Of a stretch of 44,840 nt of DNA, positions 34,501 through 44,840 are shown in pieces (the stretch's first letter is position 1; each line of letters opens with the position of its first letter). Both the position numbers and the translations under genes were made by a program. Below the pieces are notes generated by a model, which did not search any database, was not told where the DNA came from, and was given only the letters and a program-made list of their open reading frames with translations. The stretch lies in NCBI GenBank assembly GCA_030770535.1, contig JASVEC010000126.1:1-44840 (forward strand), given 5' to 3'. This stretch comes from Batkoa obscura. Lineage: Eukaryota > Entomophthoromycota > Entomophthoromycetes > Entomophthorales > Batkoaceae.

Positions 34501-36771
34501 GTTGAGTTTTCGTGAAATCATCTTTAATTAAGCAAAATCAACTTGATTTTCGTCTTCTACTAGTTATTATTTTACTAAAAAAGCGAAGATAATTGAATAG
34601 TTAAATTAAAAAATTTAATTTAACACCATTGAAAGCTTAGGATTTTATCATCTATATAAATCCAAACTTTAATCATGTAAATTTCCAATTTTATAATTGC
34701 GAATTTCGCTTATTAAGGAATCTTTTGTAATATATTAATATACTAATATAAGCATTTATTTTATTATCTGATAACTATTTTATTAAATAAGAATTATTGT
34801 TATCAAAAACATCAATGCATTATAAAAATACAGTAGAAATTTTATCCAACTATATTGTATATCTGAAATTAGGCTAATAAAAAGTACTAGCCCTTTTACC
34901 ATAAGGTTTATTTACACTAGTAATTTCGGCTTTTTTATAATAATGTAAAATTAAAAAACAAGTTAAAAATAGTAATTTTGTTTCAATATTCTGAACTTTA
35001 ATATTATTATCAGTTGTGTCGCATGACATTTTAAGGTTTTTAAAATTACCTTCCTAACTATTGATTTTATATTATTCTAAGAGGCTTTAGCTATATTAAT
35101 ACAAATTAAACCTTATATTTGATTAATTGTATGATAATCTTAAATCATCAATATGCTGTGTACTTTTAATATACCGTTTATTATTTTTATTTATCTATTA
35201 AATATATATATATATCCAAAAACGTAGTATAAAAGTTACTAAATCAATTTATTGATTTAATATCAGTAATTTTAATCTTAGATTAATGAGTATTATAATT
35301 TTAGTTTACTTGAAAAAATAAATGGAATATTAAAATCTAAGTTTTAAACCTTTTATCATTTTTATTATTAATTATATTCAAAATAAAGTATTTAATTATA
35401 ATATATTTAAATTGATTTAGGCTATTTAGTATAAATGATAAAAATATATAGTATTTTTTGTTAATAATCGTAAGCTTTAATAATTAAAGCTAATTATAAA
35501 TCAAAATAATAGTTCAAAAGTCTTCATAGCTTATACATCTATTTTTATTTGATATTATATTATACAGAAGTTTTACATGCATTTCTAAACATAATTTTTT
35601 ATAAAAACTCACTTACAATTAAGTAGTTATATAAGCTATTTTTTGTTATAATTGAGTTACTATGCTTAATATTTGTTCAAGACAAGCCCACTATTCCTAA
35701 TAATAAAAACTATTAACAAAATACAATGTATTTATTTGTTAAATAAAATCATCATAGTATTTAAACTCTTATAATATTTTATATTGACTTATGTCTTATA
35801 TCATAAAAATGCCTATTTTTTATAAATACTAATGAATTGGGTTGAGTTAGTTAATTGAACTAATATTCATTGAAAATTTAATAGCTAATAATTGAAAAAA
35901 GTAGTTTTAAAGTAGAGAAGTTCTTTAATAACTTTTATAGCTATTATTATAGAGTAATTCAAAAAAAGTACTGGCTTAAGAAATTACATTATATTACATT
36001 TAATAGCTGAACTTAAAATAGGTATTTATAATTTTAATTTTGATCTATTTTTAAGTAGTTTAAAATTTAGAAAAACATTTAATTAAAGTTTAAAAAAATA
36101 AGAATCTTTATTATCCAAATTTATTGTTATATGATGACTTTTTTGATTTATATAATTATTAAATTTATTATAAAGATTCAATTTATTAATTTTTTTTGAT
36201 TTATTTTAATTTATTTTAAAGTCAAAAAATTAAAATTAAAGTTATTTTTTTAATTCTAAGAAAATATTATGATTATTAAAATTAATGCTAAGTATCTTTT
36301 TTTGATTCAATGCACTAAAACTAATCTAAAAAAATATTATAAAAAAATAAAATAAAGTATTATTTTAAATTATATAAAAAAATTATAATACTGTATAATT
36401 ATTAATCTTCAGATTAATAGAAAATTTTAATAAAACTATAGTATAAATATTTAGCAGCATCTAAGCCATTGCTTAACATAAATTGAAAATCCAATTTTGT
36501 TTTAAATTTTCAAAGTAGCAGCATTAGCAAATGCTCATAGTCCATCTGTCTTTTTAGCTTATCAATTTCAATATCTCAATCCTTTTAATATCCTCTTTCC
36601 CTTCTTTTCTCTTCTATTTCTTTTCATTCAGAGTTTTATTATTCGAATTTAACAACTTTTTAAATCAACTAACTCTAAATAACCAAAATTATTCAATGAG
36701 ATTGAATTTTTAACCAAATTACCAAATATAGTAATGGGATTGAATTTGTAATTAAATTAATTAATTACTCC
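31567..36771. other. 5.2-kb gene desert
   Basis: Extremely AT-rich, with stops in all frames. The 81-codon frame at 33491-33736 is Ile/Leu/Asn-rich as expected of AT-rich noise and is not called. No MITE or 463-bp repeat copy was recognised here. A TATATA run lies near 35205. The 3' part, with CTTTTCTCTTC runs near 36600, probably belongs to the next promoter. Confidence 0.45.
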
Positions 36772-36870
36772 GTGATTTTAAGGAAAGGGAGAAAAGAGAA
36801 ATTAGTAGCAAAAATCCACTTTATACTATTCAATTTATTTTACTTCTTTACAATCTACTTACTTTATAGC

Positions 36871-37182
36871 ATGAAATTTATTGACTTAATTGCAGCTACA
36901 TTTGTTTTGACCTCCAGTGTATTCGCCACTAATACCCCTAATACTAATAATGTTTCAACTCACCAGTTACAAAGAAAATCGATTCATGTACGAGAATTTA
37001 TTTATAATATCAAACGAAATTTTTTTAGTTTAAGAAATAAATTGACTTCTAAACAAAAAGAAACAAGTTCTCAAACTAGTAATGGAGATAACGGAAACAA
37101 AGATAATAATAGGGGTATCACTGCGAATGAAGTATTAGAAAAAATGAAAGGGTATTTGGATCAGCATCAAAGTAAGAGTTAA
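36871..37182 (+). CDS. Small secreted protein, Asn/Thr-rich
   Basis: 103 residues from ATG 36871. An upstream GTG at 36772 extends the frame but is not a credible start. The first 19 residues (MKFIDLIAATFVLTSSVFA) form a typical signal peptide ending in an AxA-like site (SVFA). The mature part starts TNTPNTNNVST, has a basic segment (LQRKSIHVREFIYNIKRN), an Asn/Asp/Ser-rich spacer and a C-terminal helix (NEVLEKMKGYLDQHQSKS). It has no cysteine. No family is recognised. A pro-peptide, cell-wall or secreted role is possible. Confidence 0.55.
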   Translation: MKFIDLIAATFVLTSSVFATNTPNTNNVSTHQLQRKSIHVREFIYNIKRNFFSLRNKLTSKQKETSSQTSNGDNGNKDNNRGITANEVLEKMKGYLDQHQSKS

Positions 37183-37692
37183 GCATTAAATAAATCTATA
37201 CTTTATAGTAGAAAGGCTTTTAGTGATGCTTATATTTCTATCTCTTAATCTTATCCTTTATTATTCATAATTATTATTAAATAAGGCAATATTTATATCA
37301 AAATATAATAAATTACATTGGTATATTGTTTTACAATTATGTAATATTAATTTTAATTTTAACTAAACAATTTGATCTCTAGAATTTCTTTTTAAACCAA
37401 ACCTTTTTCATTTGTAAAATTTAACTTCTATTAAAATAAATATAATATAACATTTTGTATTAATTGTTAAATTCGTAAAGTTATAACTTATTTGAATTTA
37501 TTAATTCTCTTATCATTTAATATTCTAACTTTAAATCATCATAAATATCTTAGTTACAGTTTGAAATTTTGTGTACAAAAAAACCAAACTATTTTATTAC
37601 TAAAAAAATCCATCAATTAAAAATGTTTTTCCATGTTCGCTACTATCCTCATCCACACTTTCCCTCTCTCTACCCTCCTTGTTACCTTCACT
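37183..37692. other. Intergenic between convergent genes
   Basis: The 510-bp AT-rich spacer holds the 3' ends of the secreted-protein gene (+) and the kinesin gene (-). No other feature is seen. Confidence 0.4.
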
Positions 37693-40600
37693 TTACTCTT
37701 CCCCTTGATACCATTGATCAATACATTTCAACCATTTCATTAACTCTCCCTCCCCTTCTGCTTGAAACATATATGAATTATTTTTAGTATACAATGCAAA
37801 CACACCTTCTCTTCCAACTAACTTTTCCAAATCTTTATTATAATCTACTCTAGTAGAAGTTAAATCAAACACCAATAATTCTTCTAATTCATAACTATCT
37901 TTATATAAATACATAAATGGTCTTTTTATAACTATCCATCGTCTTTCCCATAGTGTTAGATCAATTGGTGTTAATAGATATCCTTTTCGTGTAATAGTGG
38001 TACTCTTAGGGATAAGTTTAAGTTCTCCCATCATTTTAACAGGCTGGTCAGGAACCTTCTGCGAATTAAGGATGTCTAGATTTTTATTCTCACTAGTCAT
38101 TGAGTTTGCTGTTTTATCAGAACTTATTGACACATTATCTTTTTTAACTTTTTCTGCTTTATTACTCCCTATTATACCCCCCTCCCCATTTTCCACTTTA
38201 CTCTCTGGTTCCTCTTTAATATCTTCCTCCATCCCTTCTATCTCTTCTTTTTTATTAATTATCCCTAACCACCAATTGTTAATCATATTTAATTGTACTG
38301 GATTATCAATCTTTGGCATTACTAGCTCCATTCCCCCATTTTGTAACCTCCTTAATTCATTTGCTTGCCTTAACATTTGTAACTCTACTCTCTTCCTTAT
38401 GTTAAACTGTATTTTCCTGTTTTCTAATATCAATTCTACTCCTCTAGGTTTCCAATTGCCTAAATATTCTTCCCCTCTAACATAAGAGGTAGCTGTATCT
38501 AATTTCCATAATTCAGTCCTTTTGCGTATCATTTTAGGAGTAAGAATAAGTTGATATAATTGAGAGATATTACTTAATAATCGTGTTGAATTAGTCATAA
38601 ATGAAAATAAGGATTTTGATACAGAAGATGTCCTTGAAGTAATTATAAGTGGTAAATCAATGGTAAAAGTTAGTGGATCTTGTACTTTATTTGACATTAA
38701 CTGCCAGTTTAAAGTTAATACAACTCTTTGATTAGCTATTGTATTTTTATTTAAATGAATTGAGTTATGTAATGAAGAATCCCAATTTACTTGAAATTCA
38801 TATTTATTTAATCCATCTTGAGATATCTCTTCTTTAATTGTATTTAATATTAAATTTAATTCAATTATATCTGACTGATTTTTTGAATTATCATGAGTAA
38901 ATCTTCCTTTGTTATCTACTAATCTTATTCTACCTATAACTATTTTAATAATTTTATCAATTTGAAATTGTTTTCCTGAATTATGTTGTAATGATATTAA
39001 GATTCTTCTTTGTAACCCTTGTCTTAATAAAAATACACCATTATCTGTAGGATTTGTAGCTTGTATTTCAGCATTTACATATTGCCCATTTGGATTTAAT
39101 TCAGATATTTGAATTTTTGCCAATAAATCATGAGTCTCTTTTAATATTAATTCATCTTCAGGTCTCCTTTCTTTTATTTTAGGATTGAATCCATTAGGAG
39201 CACCAATTAAATTTATTTGTTGATTGGGATCAATTTCATTCTGTTGTTGATTAATATGGTCCCATTTATTAATTGTAATTAAACTAGGTTTACCATATAT
39301 TTCAAATTTCATTGGTTGTAATTGTATATTGTTAATAAATTCATTAGTTACATTAATTGTTATTGTATGTCGATATTGGATTTGCATTGTTTTATTATTG
39401 AAATTACTTATTGGATCTGTAGCAAATAATTGATCACTTATTGAATATGGTATTATTGTATTAAAAGAAGATAATCGAAATTGTACATGTACTTGTGTAT
39501 ATAAGTCTTCACTAATATTATTTAATTCTTCCATTATAATTTCAAATATTAATTGATCTCCAACATTTAGTACATTATTATTATTATTGTTATTATTATT
39601 ATTATTAACAATTGCTAAAGGATTAATTGTAACTTTAAATTCCCCATAAACTTTACCATCCAAATGATTAATAATAGGAGTGTTAAATGTTTGCTTTAAA
39701 TTATACATCAAATTTGCTAGATTAACATATGCTAAACCAATTAAGCTATACTTCGTTACTAAGCTCTCTACGAATGGATCCTGGAGATTAAAATGTTGAT
39801 GGTATAATGGCCTGTCCATTAAATTGTATAAATTTCTCATTCGAATCAATTTTTGTTTTAATTTATCAATTGACCAAATATAACTCATTTGATTATTTCT
39901 ATCAATTAATTGGATTGCAATAAAAGGTGTTTTATTGCTTAATAACATATCATCTTCATTACTATCTAATTCTTCTAATTGAGATTTATCTTCCCAAAAT
40001 GAATGACAGTTTATTGTTGATAATTCATTAATAACTATAAATTGATAACTAACATTCTTTTTTAATTCCTTCGCAATTATATTCGCTTCTTTCAATGTAA
40101 TAGCATTCATTAGTATAGTTTCTGCCATAGTAACAAACGTTCTTTTCTTTAAATTATTAAGAAACTTATTAATTAATGTTTTTTCTTTTTCTGTATAAAT
40201 TCTAGGTACTATTATATTTCCTTCAATTTTAGATTCAACTAACTTTTTAAATGTTTCTTCGTATTGTTTCCTTTGTTCAATTAATTGGCGTTCCATTTCA
40301 AGTTGATTTTGTTTTAATTTCATTTCCAACTCAGCTGTTTCTGGAGATCTTGTAGAAGAACTGGGTGGTCGATATTCAAATGAACTATTCGTTGGTTTTC
40401 TTGAATGCCTATATGATAAGTTATTTTCTAAACTATTATCACTTAATACACTTTCTTTGTGTTCCCATTGACTTCTCTCCAGGCATAATTCCAATCAATT
40501 ACATCACTTGTTATGGTAGATGCTCTAGAATCTGGTCTTTCCATTGGAGATTGAGAACTGGCTTCTGAATATTCTCCCCATTAGTTACACTAACTGATAA

Positions 40601-42789
40601 TCTCGTCTTTGTTCTTTCTCTTCTGACTTCTTCTGGATTATTAAACCTAAAAACATGGTTATCTCCCAATATAACTCGATATCCTGATCTCAATCTTTTA
40701 GGTTCAGTAACTTGCCTACCGTTGACTAAAGTCATACTACCTTTAGTAGGATAAATTGTCACTGTTGAATTTATATTTTCAAAATAACAATGATTAGGTA
40801 ATATACTTGTACCACTTAATTTAATTTCTACATCTCTTTCTTCTTCTGATTCCATTAATCCAACTTTAGTAATACCTAATTTCAAACTATAAATCAAACA
40901 TTCTGACATCAATGGATCTTCATTTAAATTCACTAAATGAGGGGTTCTTTTTGGTGAATGAACACCAACATCATTTTTTTCAATTGTTATACCTAATTCT
41001 TCTAATGCTTTTTCACGATCTGCTTGTATTGATTGTGTTTGGATTAATTTTTCTTCCCATGTTTGATTTAATTCTTTCATTAATTTTTCACTAACTTCTA
41101 ATTGATCTTTAATCTCTGCTGCTGTTTGGGTGGTACCATCTGGCTTCATAATAAGACCAGCTTTCGCTCCAACATTCCCTCCTGCAACCCCCCCTCCAGT
41201 ACTCGAATACGCTTCTTCAGGATTATAAACTGCTAATCTTGATCTTAATAAATCTAATTCTTGTTTCAGCTCTCTAATAACTTTAGCATTTGGATCTTCA
41301 TTAACCACAGCTTTATTGACGATTCTTTTAGCACGATCAGCGTATCTCAATGTTGATAAAGTTTCTTCATAATCAGCTGGTGAAATAGCTGCTAACATGA
41401 TGGTTTTTGAATTTCCACCGAGAGAGTCTTTAAGTAACCAGGTCAATACCTAATAGTTCTTGAATTAGTAATTTATTAAATTAAAGATATATAGGCCTTT
41501 TTAATATATATATATAGTAATACTCACCGAATCCCTATAAGGAATAAAAAAATCTTCTTTTTTCTTTCCTTTTTTTATTGGCATAGCAGCTTGGTCCGCT
41601 AAAGCAGATATAACTTTACCTAATGTTGTCAATGATTTGTTAATGTTTGCTCCTTCTTTCAATCTTTGTCCACTAGCTCCAGTGGAATTTGCTCTTTCAC
41701 TACCAGCTAAATCAACTAAACTAATAAAAGGATATTATGTTAATTTTGACATTTATAAATAAAAGATATTGAGCCGATTTATAAATGAAGTATGATTGGA
41801 TTTTAAACTAACTTACCTAATCCTTGATACTTTCTCTGTAGCCATTTGAGCGTCTGGATCAAACCTCGCCTGTGTCAATATAATTGTAAAAACTGCATGG
41901 GATCTCGATGACGTTGCATTCATATTAGTCGAGGCAACTGTACGAGCCTATAATTTATTTTATTTATTAAAAATTATCATCATAAACCGAAAGTTCATTA
42001 TATTACCTTATTACCTTCATCCATTAAATCTTCAATATCTTTATAAGATTTAACTACCATTTTACTCAAATCCTCTACATAGGGACCTAATGCTGGATGC
42101 TCTCTTACTCTTAAATTACCTTTATTTTTTGGATTTAATAAATCCCTAACACGTTCGCAATAAATTTCCATATAGGAGACTTCGACGTTAAAAGATAGAT
42201 TAATGTCGCTATTCGAGTTGATGCGGTCAAATAATTCAATGCATGTTAGGGGGATGATACCTTTATCTTCGCCATAGCCTACCTAATATCATAGTTGATA
42301 AGTTGAGTGAGATTTATACGATTAAGTTTTTTATTACCATCGAATAGGATTTACCACTACCTGTTTGACCATCTAAAAATCAATGAATCAATAAATTATC
42401 CTCTTCAACAAAAAATTTACTTACAAGCAAAAATACAAGTATTATAACCGTTGAACGCGTGATCCAACATACTTTTACCAATATCATTAAATACCATTTT
42501 TTGAGAAGCATAACTGGGATCGCTTGGCGTTGATGCTGACCAATAACTTCTATCAAATGCAAATGTTTTGGGTTGATTTTCTTCTTTTATTATCGGATTT
42601 TTTTCTTCTTTAGAGGATACTGGCCGATCAATTATCGTTTGATTACCTTCCATTCGAATTAAGCCAATGGCGCCACGGGTTTTTTCTAGGAATACAAATC
42701 AGGCTTGTTGGAGAAAAGGAGGGAAAAGAAAAAAAGTTACCTCGTGTATTTAATGGCCGACATCGTACACATACAAATATATTGGACAT
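37693..42789 (-). CDS. Kinesin-3 (Unc104/KIF1 type) motor with FHA and PH domains
   Basis: Long-range plus-end microtubule motor for membrane cargo such as endosomes. Exons on the minus strand: 42741-42789, 42425-42685, 42338-42372, 42007-42282, 41817-41947, 41528-41720, 40591-41449, then by best guess 40450-40531 and 37693-40408, giving 1,533 residues. Motor: [13 protein letters not shown] at the start; P-loop GQTGSGKS at 105-112; NATSSRSH at 217-224; DLAGSE at 254-259; neck near [14 protein letters not shown] coiled coil follows, then the FHA domain (about 488-586, [24 protein letters not shown]). DWNYAWRE is the conserved kinesin-3 element after it. The long middle has KIF1B/DUF3694-like parts. 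The C-terminus has a PH domain ([28 protein letters not shown]) for lipid binding. The joins at 40400-40590 need two short introns with weaker sites. Confidence 0.9.
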
Positions 42790-44173
42790 GTTGCTTTATT
42801 TTGTTTTTTTGAATAAATTAATGTAAATCGATAATGGTTTTTATTCCTCTTTTTGAAAACTTAATTAATTTGTCCGGATTGATATAAAACTTTTAGATTT
42901 TTCTTCCTCTTTTTATAGGTTGTAGAAGCAATGATTTATTATTATTTGGGTTTCTTTACTGTCCGCTTCCTCTTCTTTCAAAATATGGTTTTTACTTATT
43001 AAATTGTTGAATTGTAAAAATTAATAAAATTATAACAAAATTTGATTTTTATTACAAATTCAATGAAATAATTTTTGTTCTATTTTATTTGCTAATTTAA
43101 GAGTGTAAGATTTTGGTTCAAAGTGGACGATTCCAATGACATCCTTTGATCTTGTCACTTCACTATTTTACTAAGAAGCTCAAATTTAAAATAACATTAT
43201 ACTCAAAGATAAATAAAAATTACAGTTGCAAAACTTACTAATAACAAAATTATTTAGTAATAATCTTCTAGCCTATTTATACTAGTCGGACTACTTTGTT
43301 ATCATTATAATATAAAGGGCAATCAATGGTTAATAAAATAGTAATGTATATAATAATAAACTAAATTATTATATTAGAGAGTAAAAACACATTTGAAGCA
43401 AAAGATTAATCTATAACTATGTAGCAATAAAAACTGTAGTGCATTTTTTACAGAATTTGATAGCAACCACTGTTTTGTGTTTAAAGATTTACTGTGGGAA
43501 GGATGTTTTTTATCTTACTATTATTGCTATTTGAAATTTTTAAGTTAAAAAATGGACGAACCTGAAGCAAAAAAATGATAAATTAACAAAATTACTTTAA
43601 ATATTGATAATTGTATAGCAAGGAATAGTATTTATAACATTTGATGAAATAAAAATAAGTGTGGCACTTAGAACAGGTTTAAACTCACTTTTGTTTACTA
43701 TATACTTCAACGTTATTTTTATCAGACTTACAAAAACAAGCAATATCTAGTAATTAATCAAAGCGCTATATTGACTATAAAATACAGTTAAACAATTTAG
43801 CAAATGAAAAGCTATGAGTTTTTAAAATAGATATAATATCATTATTATTGTTGAAATCTTTAAAAGTATATAGCTCAAAGTTATTTTACTCCATCTGTAG
43901 TGAAATTGGTAGTATTAAAGTTAATTTATTATATTAACCCTTTGCTACTAGAATTAACTATCTTGAGATATCTAAATTTCCAATTCAATAATTGGCTAAT
44001 TTTTGAAGTTTTATTGGTTAGAGTTTCCATAATGGCTGGAATAGCTAAAAGCAAAGTAAAAATTAAAGTAAAAATTAAACTATATAAAGATATTAAAGGT
44101 TTTGTTTAATTTTTTATTTATATTTTAAACTTTGCTTGAAGTTTTCAAAACAATTTTTACTAAAAACATAATA
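42790..44173. other. Intergenic, upstream of the kinesin gene
   Basis: AT-rich spacer. The first 200 bp has pyrimidine and A runs near the kinesin start and is the likely promoter. A 69-codon frame at 43900-44109 ends in Lys-rich repeats and is not supported as a gene. Confidence 0.4.
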
Positions 44174-44273
44174 TGGGGATATTTTTTTGGCTTCATTACT
44201 TTTTCCATCTTTTAAGCACTATTTGCGTGAAAAAATCGTTAGTAAAATCTTTAAATACAAAAATACATCCCCA
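44174..44273 (+). mobile_element. Hairpin MITE copy 10
   Basis: 100 bp with ends TGGGGATATTTTTTTGGC and ACATCCCCA, flanked by TA on both sides (44172-44173, 44274-44275). Confidence 0.88.
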
Positions 44274-44300
44274 TATGATAACAGTTATTTTTTATTATAG

Positions 44301-44428
44301 TGTGAAATCTACGTAAAGCATTATCATAAAGATTTAGTGGCTTTATTAAAAGTGCAACGTCAAAGAACAATTGAATTAAAAGCCTCAAGTTGTTATGTTC
44401 TAAAATCTCTTTTATACTCTGACAAGTA
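44301..44428 (+). repeat. 463-bp repeat, internal fragment (copy C)
   Basis: Only an internal part of the repeat is present, from the TACGTAAAA region through TTTAGTGGCTTTATTAAA to CTCTGACAAGTAT. It stops where the next copy begins. Confidence 0.65.
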
Positions 44429-44431
44429 TGG

Positions 44432-44840
44432 TGCAAAATCTAGTACTCAGTGATTGGAGTCAAAAACAGCTATTGCTTGGTTGACTATACTGTAAGTCGA
44501 AAGGCCTTAGTTTATGTGACTAAGATAGACTTGAGTTATGAAGAATAGCACGTAATAGGCTATGGACTATGTAAGATAAATAGAACAGACAATATTAATT
44601 TAAAATCTGCGTAAAATACTACTAAGAAAACTTAGTGGCTTTGTTAAATGTTCGAGATATCAGGGAACAATTCATTTAAAAGCCTTGAACTGCTATGTTT
44701 TAGAATCTATTTTATACTCCGATAAGTATAAATATCAAAACGGGAAGATAATATCCTTTGAGACGAAGATAGAAATTCTCATAGCAAACCAAATAATAAG
44801 CATGGATCAATTGTCTCTAAAATCGAGAACACAACAGCTT
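44432..44840 (+). repeat. 463-bp repeat, copy D, running off the window
   Basis: Begins TGCAAAATCTAGTACTCAG and follows copies A and B to the last base; by comparison about 50 bp remain outside the window. It sits directly after fragment C, in the same orientation. Confidence 0.75.

Noticed and set aside
36772-36870. N-terminal extension of the small secreted protein
   Set aside because: The extension starts at GTG and would bury the signal peptide; the internal ATG at 36871 gives a proper signal sequence.
37997-38485. 162-codon plus-strand frame
   Set aside because: Antisense shadow of the kinesin-3 C-terminal exon.
43900-44109. 69-codon open frame near the right end
   Set aside because: Ends in a simple KVKIKVKIK repeat, starts at a non-ATG codon and has no recognisable domain.

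Overview
The window is nuclear DNA from a very AT-rich fungus. It holds spliced genes with small introns (mostly about 45-75 nt, GTAAGT-like donors, some TACTAAC-like branch sites). It also holds a Zn2Cys6 regulator, several members of fungal transcription-factor families, and fungal versions of housekeeping genes. The AT bias, the style of the regulator families and the decayed F-box-like genes suggest an early-diverging fungus such as Conidiobolus (Entomophthoromycotina); that is inference.

Left part (1-10.5 kb): a NIPA-type magnesium transporter (six exons, +); a decayed transcription-factor-like gene broken up by short hairpin transposons; a WD40 TFIIIC-like subunit (six exons, -) divergent from mitochondrial pyruvate carrier MPC1 (+). 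MPC1 appears to contain a 4-nt microexon. A Mim1-like small membrane protein and a small secreted cysteine-rich protein follow.

Middle (11-17.5 kb): two head-to-head paralogues of a fungal regulator family share a 359-bp promoter holding a long imperfect palindrome. Both keep the linker helix and the fungal transcription-factor regulatory domain but have no zinc cluster. A third, decayed copy lies beside them. This is the most unusual gene system in the window.

Repeat-rich part (18-28 kb): a roughly 100-bp TA-flanked hairpin MITE family (ten copies in the window), a separate 463-bp repeat with short inverted ends, an RSC9-like chromatin remodelling subunit (three exons, +), and two decayed F-box/leucine-rich-like genes with repeats inserted in one of them.

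Right part (28-44.8 kb): long gene-poor AT-rich stretches on both sides of an intact Zn2Cys6 regulator, a small secreted protein, and a long kinesin-3 (Unc104/KIF1 type, -) with motor, FHA and C-terminal PH domains. The window ends inside another copy of the 463-bp repeat. No tRNA, rRNA or CRISPR was recognised. All exon joins were worked out by eye from reading frames, splice consensus and family conservation.
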